From positions 303,813 through 367,812 of the forward strand of contig RQTK01000443.1 of NCBI GenBank assembly GCA_003991915.1: 64,000 nt of DNA, written 5' to 3'. The notes beneath the pieces were generated by a model. The model saw only the letters and a list, made by a program, of their open reading frames with translations, searched no databases and was not told the DNA's origin. Below are positions 12,471-23,789 of this stretch, piece after piece; the stretch's first letter is position 1, and every line of letters begins with the position of its first letter. This stretch comes from Elysia chlorotica (lineage: Eukaryota; Mollusca; Gastropoda; Plakobranchidae). The position numbers and the translations under genes are program-made.

Positions 12471-12990
12471 AGAGATGATTGGGATGGAGTGAGCCAGCCA
12501 ACCTTCTCAAAGGCAATGAGGTGTGCGACAAAAACCTTTGTTGCCGTGGCGGATCTGAATTCGCCAAATTACAACCACACCGATCTAAACACGGAACATT
12601 TTTACAGAGCCGAAGGCATGCCAAAAGTTATTGTAGACATTCCTCACGACGAAGACGGATGACAGAAATACGCCCCTTAGGCGTGTGGATTTCTCATCGC
12701 TCACTGGTTCCGCAAGTCTAGTATGGAGCTATGATTTGACCCCGATGCACACTCCCTTACATGCCGTCTTCGTTTGGACTATGGGAGCCGTTTTCGCAAA
12801 GCCTCTGTTAGAAATTTCTCAACCCAAAGGAAGGCTGATATTAACAAGGAACATTTACACAGAGCTGGAGCCAAATGGAATTGGTTGAATTGTCAATACA
12901 ATGTACTCTTGCACTGTGATGACAATGCCCAAAGACTATTCAAACGAAAAAAATGCTTGAGTATAATTGTTCAGGTCTTCATGTAACATT
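12470..12990. repeat. GC-richer segment with an internal repeat, class unknown
   Basis: This segment is less AT-rich than its flanks. It contains two similar blocks about 260 bases apart: GGAACATTTTTACAGAGCC near 12595 and GGAACATTTACACAGAGC near 12850. Short overlapping reading frames are open but match nothing I recognise. It is probably an old mobile-element fragment. Confidence 0.3.
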
Positions 12991-13328
12991 GACACATTTA
13001 AAGTAATTATACCGGAAGGCTGCACTCTAGATTTCTCTGAGCCTGAAATATATGTCACTAGGTGCAAAGCAGTTAGAGTTTAAGTTTGTACTTACGGCAG
13101 TGACAAGTGCATGTACGGTAGTTTTGTTGCACAATGGAATATGGGATTAAAACGCAATACAATTGCAACTGATTTTAAGAAAACCAATAAATTTAATAAT
13201 AGAGATAGATATTAAGCTGTATCCTCAGATGTTCCGCAGCAATCTTTTTTGTTTAAATTTTGAGTTCCCATTCTTTAAACGGAAATAACATTTAGTAAAA
13301 TAATCTTAAATGATCGCATACGGGCTGC

Positions 13329-13553
13329 TGCCAGTAATCCGGGAGCGAGCACCAAATATGTATATTCTATTAGGTTTTACGGATATAAACAGTTCATTAG
13401 CAACATGTTTCAAAAAATTAAAAAAAAATCTACATGTTTAGTTGTTTTTTTTGCAGGGGTAAATAAAATATAATAGATTCGTGTTTACATTGAGCATGAT
13501 AAAATACGGTCTAAAGATAGTAATCCGGGATCGGAAAGGAAAATTAGCAAATG
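13329..13553. repeat. Dispersed short motif, two copies
   Basis: AGTAATCCGGGAGCGAGCA (from 13333) and AGTAATCCGGGATCGGA (from about 13519) are followed by A-rich sequence. Related copies, with AATCCGAGATCGGACACC and AGTAATCCTAGATAGG, occur at about 62500 and 62594. Function is unknown. Confidence 0.5.
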
Positions 13554-13835
13554 GATCGGACCTTTTTATACGCACTATACGTAGAGATTTATATCGCTAT
13601 CCACAATTTTTGCTACATGTACTATGACAGTGTCTTGTCCAAGATATTACTTTAAGCACTATAACTACGATAATTATGTACTTATAAAATTATTATTGAC
13701 TCAAGCCGCCGAAGAAAGCGAGTCCCTCTCGAAGATTATTGTTTCCTAGGTCTTAACAAATATTGAAATTAATACAACCAATAAAAATGCTCTCTAAAAA
13801 TATCACTAGAATATATCCAAAAACTATACACGTCT

Positions 13836-13903
13836 TTCCGAGCTAATGCCACCGCATGCGACCTAGACCCTCCAAGCTAATACCACCAAATGCGTCCCAT
13901 CGC
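13836..13903. repeat. Two-unit tandem repeat of about 33 bp
   Basis: Two adjacent units begin TCCGAGCTAATGCCACC and TCCAAGCTAATACCACC and continue with GCATGCG or AAATGCG. The copies are imperfect. Confidence 0.6.
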
Positions 13904-15780
13904 GTTTCTAGACCGAGTTCCAGTTTAAGTTACATATTTTTAAAACCAGATCTATCTTCATTCTGGCGTGTGAATTCCTCCAATCGCTTACTATCGTTTA
14001 CTATATGAATCAGATATTGCAATTGGGAAGTGAAGATGAAGAACAAGAAGCAAGTTCAAGCCGATCGGGACAATCCAAGTCTAGATCTAAACATATGTAG
14101 ATCTAGACCTTACGATGTCTTGACTGATATTTTTGTGAATGTAGCCAAATTTTAACCAAAATTCAAAACCTCAACTTTTATAGTCGTGTATGTAACTAGG
14201 CCTGCGTCTCGGGAGTGCACAGTCGTGTGTCAAAAGTCATAAAACAAAGGCGTATTAGTCGATAGGCCCTCTAGGATCACTAATTAAAAGTTGTATCGCC
14301 TGTTCGGCCTCTTTTCTATGACGATTTCATTAACATTGTACATTAGCCTAAACTCTGTTGTTGTTTGTGCAGAAAGAGAGAATGATTTGATAATAATAGC
14401 GATATTTGCCCTTTTCATCACCTACTTGTGGGTGCACGGTATTATTCTATGACGCCTTTGATATAATTATTCTCAACATTCTCTGATCCGTTTTGCTCTA
14501 TTTTTACTTTTCCAGGAGTTGCTAGCATATTAAGCACACATTCAAGTAACAAGGAAAAAACATAACATTTTATTCAACTCATTAATTCTTTTCTCATTTA
14601 AAAAAACAACAACACAAAAATATATTTTCTGAAAGTTTACCCATTTCCCTATCTGATACAATCACTGCGAAAATCTTTCAAAGTTAGGTAGCCGAAAGGA
14701 ATATAGCGTGCTCTCCATTGTCTTAGCCACAGGAATAAAAAAAAGCTTAAGGGGGTTCTGGGTTGGAAAGAATTATGTGAGACGTTTTACAAAAAGAGCT
14801 CACAATGGCGTTGATTCAAGGAGCTAGTGTGACGCGTCGTCACTCTATTTCTTTATTGAGATCAAGGCGGTTGACCAATCTTAAGACGATTTATTTTGCT
14901 AAGGTTTATAGAAAGAAGCAACGACCTTAATTCTCCACACCCCTGTACCCATCCGCAAAATCTTCCCCATAAAAGGCAAAAGGTAAAATTATCCAAGACT
15001 GATAAAAAATATTTAAAGATAAGATGCAAATAGTTACACTACAAAATCTTAAGTAAATAATGAAAGGCTAATCAAGTTAGTTAGAAAAAGAAAAACAATT
15101 ACATTATCCTAGAAAAGTTCTGTTTAGTATACCAAAAGCGTTATTGGCATTTTACAGTTTTTACGCATTAAATTTGACTTTGTAAATTGAATGAAGAAGA
15201 AATAATTGCGCAGAAATTAGCGATATTGTTTTTCACTTTTGAAAAGAAATTAAGAACCCCTTTGCGGAAAAAAATATGGTTATTTAAACAATTTTTTTAT
15301 GTTACAAAACAAAAAAATATTTTAAGATAAGCAACAAAAAGTACAACCAATGGATTCGTAGGTCATCTGTAATAACTTTTAAATGATAAAATTATGGTTG
15401 TTTTTATATTTCTAAAAGAATTTTGTAAAGAAGAAAATAAAACGATTTAAAAAACCCATTAGACAGGCATATAAATTCAATACGTTTATTATTTGTATGT
15501 AGCTCAGCATTGTAACAAAAATCATATTCCTTGAAGAATACAACAGTGCAGAGAAAAAACTGGTGGGCCATTTTTAATTCGCTAAATTGGTTTAGAGACA
15601 CAAGTGAAAAATTTTGTTTGTTTTCTTCCTCCGAGGAAGACGGAAGGTCGAATCTCATACGGCAATTCCTTTCGCTTTTATGCACGGTTCAGCGTCCATT
15701 GCCAAAAAATAGGACATTATTTTTATGGTATGGTTCCAACAATAACGTCTGATATATTTACGTACTGCCGGAAAGAGACA
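13904..15780. other. AT-rich stretch, otherwise no gene seen
   Basis: Apart from the small inverted repeat listed separately, only short motif-free reading frames occur, including an overlapping sense/antisense pair at 15404-15752 that resembles nothing known. Confidence 0.5.
14079..14108. repeat. Short perfect inverted repeat
   Basis: Arms GTCTAGATCTA and TAGATCTAGAC (11 bp each) flank an 8-base spacer. It could form a small hairpin. No adjacent gene gives it a role. Confidence 0.6.
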
Positions 15781-15807
15781 GGACGGAGATGCTAAGACGT
15801 CTGACTT

Positions 15808-16035
15808 AACCTGTCATAGTATACTGACACCGACACAACCACTGAAAAAAGCATGTGGGTATGCTCAGCATTCGATTTTGAACACCTGCTTTCAAACGAC
15901 GCGCTCCACAAGCTGATGTACCTCGTGACCCCTTTTATGTTACCGTCAGAGACTTGGGTCTTGCTATGCCCGCTCTGTATCTTTGAGGCATCACGTAAAA
16001 CTGTCAGACACCAGTCTTGAGACCTGTCCACTATA
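15808..16035. mobile_element. Two family A SINE fragments in opposite orientations
   Basis: Around 15808-15845 the block CTGTCATAGTATACTGACACC..ACACAACCACTG matches the middle of family A in minus orientation. At 15985-16035 the block CATCACGTAAAACTGTCAGACACC..TCTTGAGACCTGTCCACTATA matches the tail of the same family in plus orientation. The intervening 140 bases are not recognised. This suggests a nested or inverted insertion. Confidence 0.55.
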
Positions 16036-16189
16036 GGTTTGAAAAGAGAAGCGCCAGAAATCATACAAAACGGGTGAGTGAGACTTCAGCATGTGTCGTT
16101 GGAAAATTGACTCTACGTAAATAACACATTCCAGAGGAACAATATCAGTACCAATGTAGCTGTGTTGGTGGGAGATTGTTCTACTGGTA

Positions 16190-16645
16190 GTAACACTTAA
16201 GCCAGACAATTCTACAAGTAAAGGCCAGACTAAGAGCACTTACTGGACCTCCAGGTCAACAACCTCGTCCCGTAAAAAAATACACTACTTTACAAAGACT
16301 GCAACGACAAATATTCACAAAACGACCTTGGTTGAGAATGAGTCCTCTCCTATCCAGCTCATGACGTGCACCAGTGAAAGCCCCAGGGAAGCCGGTGCGA
16401 CGACAACTCTCCTGGCCACCAAGACCAAAGGACCTGGAAAATCAGAATCTTATATGAGGCAAACTTTGGAGTAAAATCCCAAGGGAAAACGCAAGGTCGG
16501 TCGCCCGAAACAGAGTTGGCCACGAAGCACTGATGGTGAAATAACAGATGCTGATATTACATGGGCCGAGGTGAAGAGGACCAGTCAAAACTGAGTACGG
16601 TGGAGGAAGGTTTGTTCCACAGTGATTAAAGATGCCGGTACTCAT
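16190..16645 (+). mobile_element. Internally deleted LINE: 5' leader fused to RT tail
   Basis: The first part (16260-16440) translates to NESSPIQLMTCTSESPREA then TTTLLATKTKGP. This is homologous to the leader of the LINE at 9.0-10.1 kb. Within about 30 bases it passes straight into GKRKVGRPKQSWPRSTD, then TWAEVKRTSQN and VRWR, the RT C-terminal tail, which also occurs on the minus strand at 50.75-51.0 kb. The rest of the endonuclease and the whole reverse transcriptase are missing. The junction lies at about 16447-16478. Stops are present, so the copy is non-coding. Confidence 0.7.
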
Positions 16646-16649
16646 TTAA

Positions 16650-17460
16650 AACGACGGTGCTTAGGATAAACACTGTGTAGTGAGTAACTCAATCGTAATC
16701 AGAAAGAATACTACAATCTCCAAAAAAACTTTGCACCAATATTTAATATTTACTGCCTATTTAAAACTAGCTAAACTTATTGTTGTTTCATGGAACAAAA
16801 ATGATACAGAAACGAAGAAGAGAATAATTATTAGGTCTGCATGTATAAGTAATAAAAAGAAATACTCCAGATTATATGTATATAAAATCAAGACTTTAAA
16901 AAATTAAGATCTATAAATACTCGAAACAAGGCTATGTAGTATAAAGACAAAGTACCACAGAAAACCATCTATTCGGCGATTCTCTGCTGTGGATGTTTAC
17001 ATTAATTTAGGTTTTGTGATCGATTTTTTTCATAATCTTTGTTTAATTTCTGTGGAAACTTACATTGCTACAACAGGATGAAATTTTATTTCAGGGTTTC
17101 TTTTTAACGGGACCTTCGCCTTTCTTAGAGATCCTTCATTCATCATTAGCAAATGAGACAGAGAGATAGGTGCTTTTTGTTTCACTGAAACCTGTCCAAG
17201 AGGCTTACTTAGCAGCGACCTTTCTCACTTTAAAGTCAGCCTTATAAAATTGGTGATCGACCTCAACACCCTGAGTTCCGTCTCAAGTAACAGAACTCAT
17301 TACACTATCATAATGTACCAGAGTCCACACGTCATCAAGGAAATACCGGAAGGCTAGCGGCTCTCTTATAAAATTATATTATTTCCGTGAGAAAGTAAAT
17401 ATTTCCTATCGAAAATGTATTTATTACATATAGAGCTCTAGCATTATATCTTTCTGTATC
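16650..17460. other. AT-rich stretch, no gene seen
   Basis: No recognisable coding or RNA feature was found. Confidence 0.5.
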
Positions 17461-17497
17461 TATGTCTCTCCCTTTCTCTTTTTCTGTGTGTGTGTGT

Positions 17498-17552
<55 letters not shown>

Positions 17553-17615
17553 GCTTACTGTCTGTCACTGTCGTTGTCTCTGTCTCTTTTTGTATATATA
17601 CCCCCCCCCCCCCCG
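17461..17615. repeat. (GT)n-(TC)n microsatellite and C-run
   Basis: A short GT run at about 17486-17501 passes into (TC)n to about 17549. A run of 14-15 C lies near 17601-17615. Serine/leucine-rich and arginine/glutamate-rich frames across it are microsatellite translations. Confidence 0.9.
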
Positions 17616-17689
17616 GTTTACTCTTATCTTACAACGTTATTTCGTAAATTTCCTTTATAATTAGATGCACTGACTTAATGTGGTTTTGG

Positions 17690-17780
17690 TAAGTACAGAA
17701 TACAAAATACAGAATACAGACATCTTTATTTATCCCTCATGGGGAGATCTAAATATACACTCTCTTCATACAACATACGA
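17690..17780 (-). mobile_element. Probable retrotransposon 3' end with short-unit tail
   Basis: On the minus strand the sequence runs CCCCATGAGGGATAAATAAAG into ATGTCTGTATTCTGTATT and TTGTATTCTGTA. A 3' untranslated end followed by a tail of repeating 7-base-like CTGTATT units is typical of LINEs and LINE-mobilised SINEs. No coding part is visible upstream (17780-17990), so the element is truncated or non-autonomous. Confidence 0.45.
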
Positions 17781-17982
17781 AATTAAAAAGTTAACATCGA
17801 TAATAAAATAAAATTAAAGGTAGAATTACGACATTCAAAATATTATAAATAACATAAATCATAACATAACAACATCGCAGCTCAAGTTATTGAATATATG
17901 TATAAATGAAAAATCTCATGTGTAAATGTGGTAGAGGTAAGTATAATTAAGAATGTGTTTCTGTGCTGTAAATAATGATTTT

Positions 17983-18036
17983 CTTATAAAATGTTAATTT
18001 TTTACAGATATATATCCAGGAAAAAGCGAATTTCTG
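17983..18036. repeat. Left copy of a long direct repeat flanking the LINE at 18.0 kb
   Basis: This block, reading TTATAAAATGTTAATTTTTT and then ATATATCCAGG..AAAGCGAAT, resembles 18675-18732 (AATAAAATCTTCATTTTTTA, then ATAGATCCAGGCAAAAGAGAAT). The match is about 80% by eye over 50-55 bases. It lies immediately upstream of the LINE fragment, the other copy shortly downstream. Confidence 0.55.
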
Positions 18037-18040
18037 TAGA

Positions 18041-18629
18041 TTGACCAGTTTGTTTATTTGGGCCAGTTAATAACAACAGATGGTAGGTCTGATTCAGAAA
18101 TAAAGAGACGCATCACCATCGCCAAAAATGCCTTCTCAAAATACTCACAAATACTGACCAACAAAAGAGTGAGTTTGCCAACCAGACTGAGAACAATGAA
18201 ATGTTTTGTGTGGTCACCGTTCTTATATGCATGTGAAACATGTAATTAAATAAGTCTATAGAGAAGAGAATAGATGCCTTGGAAATGTGGATGTATAGGA
18301 GAATGAACAGAATTTCTTGGAAAGATAAGGTGACAAATAAGGAGGTCTTGGATAAAGTTGGCATGCAGAAACCAGAACTGCTGCAATTAATCCAAAGAAG
18401 AAAACTGGCATACTATGGCCATATAAGAAGACACTGCAGCATCCAGAAAAGAGTTGTGGAAGGCAAGGTTGAAGGGAAGCGTGGTAGAGGAAGGAAGAGG
18501 CAGTCGTGGCTTGCCAACATACAGGAGACATCCCAGTTACGACTGAGTGTAGCCTGTGAAGCAGCCTTGGACCGTGAAAGATGGCGCCGAATGACAGCCC
18601 ACCTCGGAGACGGGACGGCACAGCAATAG
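18041..18629 (+). mobile_element. RTE-clade LINE, 3' part of reverse transcriptase ORF (frameshifted)
   Basis: The best-preserved LINE coding segment in the window. The first frame starts at about 18041 with FVYLGQLITTDGRSDSEIKR, then SLPTRLRTMKCFVW and LYACETC. These are the blocks after the RT palm/thumb in RTE-clade (BovB-like) elements. It breaks at 18243, where about four bases are missing at the conserved CETW site. A second frame then continues IEKRIDALEMWMYRRMNRIS, YYGHIRRH, a basic EGKRGRGRKR block and a terminal DRERWRRM, with a stop at 18627-18629. It is 5'-truncated and inactive. A GATA-type short repeat follows the stop. Confidence 0.88.
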
Positions 18630-18674
18630 ATAGATAGATGTCTTTATTTGCAGTCTAGTTTCTATATAATCATT

Positions 18675-18732
18675 TTCTAATAAAATCTTCATTTTTTAAA
18701 GATATAGATCCAGGCAAAAGAGAATATCTGTA
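18675..18732. repeat. Right copy of the long direct repeat flanking the LINE
   Basis: Partner of 17983-18036, in the same orientation. At over 50 bases it is too long for an ordinary LINE target-site duplication. It may be shared untranslated sequence of two tandem element copies. Confidence 0.5.
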
Positions 18733-18914
18733 TCTGCAGAGAGGTTTTAGTAAGTAGATCTAGTATGACCTACATATTTATGGTATTTTGATCTAAAAAA
18801 TTCAATTTATTTCCAGGGCGAATGCACTCTGTGGGCGAGCCCCCCTCGAACCATCGTCCGGTAACCACGACATTCTGCCGGTTTCATAATTAAATTTTAT
18901 AATGCACCCGAATG

Positions 18915-18970
18915 TAATGTCATCGCTGAGTCTTGGTCTTCCCCTTCCTCTTCTTCTTTCTGATAAAACG
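18915..18970 (-). mobile_element. Possible LINE basic-block remnant
   Basis: The minus strand translates to ERRRGRGRPRLSDD, resembling the basic block of RTE-type LINE tails. It is very short and could be a coincidence of purine-rich sequence. Confidence 0.3.
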
Positions 18971-19289
18971 GATTAAAACGGTAACTACATCTCCTGAAGG
19001 TTTGAATAAAATTAATTAGTGAACCTTGGGCAGATCGATCTATGCTTCGACCTTTTTTCATCGTACTGTGATAGAATGCCCAAAATGAGCCAGATATTAG
19101 AAATCAAATTATTATAAGGGCGGGAATAGTGTCCCTGAATATTTTTATATCCTGCTTCCGAAACACATGAAAATAAATGCGAAAAAAAAGCATAAGTGTC
19201 TTTACAGCTTTTCTTATTTTTATTTCTAAAATAAACCATACTAGAAATGTGTATGTTTTGCACTCTTAAGGCAGTTTTCTTGTTGGTGG

Positions 19290-19520
19290 TTTTTAACCTT
19301 TTAGAGTCAGCATTACTAAAAGCTGGCTTTTCCCAAACTTTTTTTTTACCTTTACGGTTTATAGTCTGCGTTATCAAGTTCTAGTGCACTGCACAGTCAT
19401 GTTTCTATTGGCGCCTTGTTTTACTTTTTTATTCTGAACATAATATTATTGAGTGCCTAGTAGCTGTGCTTCAGAAAACCAAAGAGAATGAAATCGCTAT
19501 TGAGCAGTAATTTTCCCGAA
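19290..19520 (-). repeat. Interspersed repeat R1, copy 2
   Basis: Reverse-complement relative of 7225-7400. Shared blocks include TATAAACCGTAAAGG and AAAGCCAGCTTTTAG. A minus-strand frame in each copy shares NRKGK and KPAFS, but no function is recognised. Confidence 0.65.
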
Positions 19521-21300
19521 TAGCTGAATTTAACAGACGAGAATTGTATTGTTCTATCCCCGGTATTCTAAAGTGAACACATGTAAAACAGGACAAAACG
19601 AAAGTACGCCACACCAACATGTTTTTTTCATGAGTTATTTTGAATATATATTTATCACAACAAAGCTCGTCTGTCGTTTATTCAATTATTCTTATTTCTC
19701 AGAGGATTTGTGTCTGCGTGTACGAAAGAATTATAAAAATTATTGATTGGATGGATGATGCTTTTTGACACCAGGAGATTTAGAAAACCCGTATACATCA
19801 TTGAGCCTAATCTGATTCGTCTGCAAGCACATTTTATCTCCTGGCATAAACTGTCTGGTTCACAACAAAAAATTCAAAAGATTAGTTTCCCCAAGTACAC
19901 TGGATAGATAAATGCTGACAATGCATAAAAGCTGCGCAGTATATTATAGTTTAGCCTTTTCCACAAACTATGACAATTTTCTTTTCGCTTCAAAAAATTC
20001 CCTGGGCATTTTGTGATTTCGCACTTTTTTCATTTTATCCGAAACATGTTTTTACTGCACTTAAAATGATCGCGACGTCATAAAATGGTCGCCATTATTG
20101 GAGAGCATAATTATAAGGTTTCAGGTTGTGTCATTATTATATTATTATCATTTCCGAATATGGTGTGGAATTTTTCGGAGTGCAAGACTGAGTATAATTT
20201 ATAAGTGCGATTTTTTTCTTAAACTGTTTTACAAGTCATTTTTAGTTGTGACTTACATATTGGGCAAAGTTTATTTCGTAAAAAATAGAGGTTAAATAGT
20301 TTTAACATATTTTGTAAATTATATATTGAAGTAAATATATGCGATATAATTATAAACGCCTTTGTTTGTTAAGTCTTTTAACCACGATGTAGAAGCTCGC
20401 ACGTGATGCCATAATGTTTTTGTTTGAAGATTATCGACTATAATTTGACCTGGTTACATTCGAATCGCTCTCCTAAATCACTAGACACCAAATCTTGCTC
20501 AAATGTCTTTTCAATTTTTAATCATATTGCGAGAATGGGAGAAAATAATACGGTTTATGTCCTTTCTTGGCAATTCCAGAGAAATTCGTCTTCATTTGTC
20601 CTACAAATTTAAATAGTCTGTGAAAGTATTTCAAATTGAATTTTTATTATTTGATGTCTGCAGCATTGTTTCTGTTGGACAAAAATAACCTGGATGAAAC
20701 CTATAGAAACTGCGTGGTAGAACAGACAAAATTACTTCAATCCTTTTGAAAGCTTCTCTGGGGGAAATTCGAATGTCGGACAGTATTTAAATAATTATAA
20801 GGATGCGCCAATTGTATCCTTTTCAAGGTCGTTCTTGGTGTCTTCTTTCAAATCATTATGTAAATAAAAGTTGTTTCTTTGCCGCAATCTATAGAATTTT
20901 TGAATACTGATGCATTCTTGGATTTATTTTTCTTTGCAAGAAAGAATGTACGACAGTGGCAGATTATTGGAGAGGTTTCACCTAGATGAAAATCTGTTCG
21001 ACGCTCAATATTCCAGCACATCCCAGAACACTAGGTGCAACGAATGGATCACAGAACAATGTTAGAAACCGTCTCAGAGGAACAATGATATCATTATTGA
21101 AACTTCGTTTTTATTAATGTTTTTTCTAGGATATATTGGAGTAGTTGAACTTTATATAGATTGTCTTCTACACTATACATTTGAGAGAATGGACTGTTGC
21201 TGAGTTGGCGATACGTTATATAACCACATTTAAACTTGAATGATTGTGTTTCAGTTTTTTCTTCTTCTTTTTCTGCGTACATTTTCAACAGCACAACTCT
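19521..21300. other. AT-rich stretch, no gene seen
   Basis: Only short AT-driven frames occur. No RNA gene or clear repeat was recognised. The part near 21100-21300 may include the 3' untranslated end of the LINE that follows on the minus strand. Confidence 0.5.
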
Positions 21301-21318
21301 TTTAAATATTCAGTTTGT

Positions 21319-23780
21319 CTACTCATGAAAGAAGTAGTCTGTTGTAGGGTTTCCAGGGTACGCTATAAATGTTGTTCCAGTGTTGTATCTGAAGGCCATT
21401 ATTATTTGCCTGAGCTGGGAATAGGAGTGGTATATCACTAGGACATGTTCTGGAGTTTGAGGGATGTCTCCGCATTCACAGAAAGGATTACCGCTGATCT
21501 TTAACTTGTAAATGTATGCATTTAGATGGCATTGGTCTGTTTTTGGTCGAAAAGTTGTCGTTTGCTGACATAGTGGGCGATAATGTATGTTGTATTTTAA
21601 ATACATTGGGTTTGTTCTGGTTTACCAGAACATTTTTATGTTGTCCTTAACACGTATTTAAGAGTTTTGAAATGATATTTTTGTCAATGGTTAAACTTTT
21701 GAAGAACCCTCTTTTGCAAGCCTATCAGCCGCCTCATTTCACGACATGCCATAGCTGGAATCCACTGCAGGGCTATCGAACTTGTCCTTGCCTACGAGTT
21801 TAAAACTTAGACTTTGTAGGATTGTTTCTGTCATGTTGACTTTAGCTGATCGCTGCAAGGCAATGACTTAAGATAACAATGTCTTTCTTGATGATGATGT
21901 TACATGTATTATTATCTAAAAGTGTGGTGGTTGCTTCACGGAGCCCTGCGTGGAAATTGGATGCCCCTTTGCCTGCAGGCAAATGATGTTTTTCAGGTAA
22001 TTCATCTGGATATTTTTTTACAATTCCTGAGCCTCCATTTCTGGTTGCGTTTTCAGCCGAACCATCAGTCTAGACATGGTGACAGGTTTCAAAGGGGATA
22101 ATTCTCTTGTATATACTCCAGAGGTTTGTATTTTAGGATGGAATCTTTTTTTATATGTTTTTAGACCCCTGGAATTTCTGTGATAGTTTTGCATATTTTG
22201 GGGTTATAATTATATACTCTAGTTGGATATCGGAGCTCAATTTTTCGTTTTTTTTTTTGGTGGGGGGGGGGGGGGGGGGGTCCGAATGTTGACATGACTA
22301 TCTGGCCTTGACTTTGCCGTTTTCTTAAAACTAGATCTTTTGATGGGGTATGGCTGATATTCTCTGACAATTAGATGGCGTTGCAAACGTTTATATTTTT
22401 CAGCTTGTAAAACACCCTTTCCCTCCATTTTTTCCTATAGATTTTATATATCAGCAAGACTTTTCATTTTCACATTTCGTGTAGACTTAATGTCTCCACT
22501 GATTATTCTGAGATATGCATTTTGTACTTTGTCGAGCTTTTCAAGTTATGATGATGCTGAAACAAATACTGATAAGCTGTGCTCTAAAATTGGTTCAACA
22601 CAGCCTGTATATACCTGCTTTAGTGTTTGTATGTTGGCGCCCTATTGAATACCCGCAAGTTTTTTTTCATAATTTTCCTCTTTTGAGTTCCTCTGGACTA
22701 GAGATCTTCTTTACGCCGAGACAAGGTTAGAAGTTCGTTTACTTAACAGTGACACCAAGATACTTTTGTGTTGAGACTTGTGGATTAGTTTGTCTATTTA
22801 CTACTATGAGTTTAGGGGGTGCTGGTTTTGGTTAATAGCGAGAACAGGGCTTGCACTGTCTTGCTTATATTTATTGTGACTCCCTAGTCTTTTACCCACT
22901 TTCCACCTTACTAATGGCGCCCTGCATTCTGGTTTGTGTGATGTCAGATTGCTAAGTCATCTGAATGTAAGACAATACTCCACCGTCAATTAGGTGTACT
23001 ATATTACTAAGAGTGTTTTTGGTTTTGACTCTTACAAAAGTCTGTGATCCTGTGATCATTCTTCCTTTAATTCCACAGCTGAAAAGTTTGGAGAAAATTC
23101 CTTCCCTCTATACTTTGTCAAAGGCTTTGGAGAGATACAAAAATGTTGCAATGACATTCTGTTTTCTTTTGAAGGTATCTTCAATTTCCTTGGACCAGAT
23201 ACGTAGTTTGATCTCCAGTGCTTCAGCTGGTTTTCCTGTAAATGTATTTGTGTGTACTTGTATGGCTACTTGTGGTTTAGGGAGAGGCTTCTGTTCATTC
23301 AGGCTCTTGGTTAGTGACCATAATTTTATTTTTATTGTGTCTTTGTAGAAATTTAGAGATGAGGTCTTTTTCCCAGCTATTTCTGATAAGTTTCAGAATT
23401 TTTTTTTTTTTCGTAAATTGTAAAGAGCCTATAGTGGTTCAATTAATTGGCATCGGACGGGATGTTCTGTATTTGAAACCTGGGTTTTTATACATTATCA
23501 TGAAGGTATTATAGGTCTTTTGTCCAAAAGGGAATGTAATTGGACCTTCTTCCTCGTGGGATAGATTTGTGTGGTGCTTTAATAATTAGGTTTGTTGGAT
23601 GTCTTGAGGCATGCCTGACTGAAACTGATTTGTCTATTTTTTTTTTATTTTATTCCTCGATGTGGCTTTTGAATTTAATCCATTTGGCTCTTTTGTAATT
23701 CTAACTTGGAAGTATTTTGTTTGTTGCTGGAACTGAAGGTTGTAAATAACTGGTCTAATGCTTTAGCTGCTTCTTAGCGG
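21319..23780 (-). mobile_element. Degraded LINE with reverse transcriptase and RNase H (I/Jockey-like group)
   Basis: Read on the minus strand from 23780 down. A charged linker comes first, then a reverse-transcriptase block VIATFLYLSKAFDKV at about 23110-23160, followed by REGIFSKLFSCGIKGRM. An RNase H start lies at about 22040-22075 (TDGSAENATRNGGSGI), then AGKGASNFHAGL. A late RNase H block lies at about 21704-21741 (NEAADRLAKEGSS). The C-terminal tail lies at 21400-21560 (LNAYIYKLKISGNPFCECG, then QTPEHVL). RT followed by RNase H and a CxC-type tail places it in the I/Jockey-like group rather than RTE. Many stops and frameshifts show it is dead. Confidence 0.85.
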
Positions 23781-23789
23781 ACAGACAGA

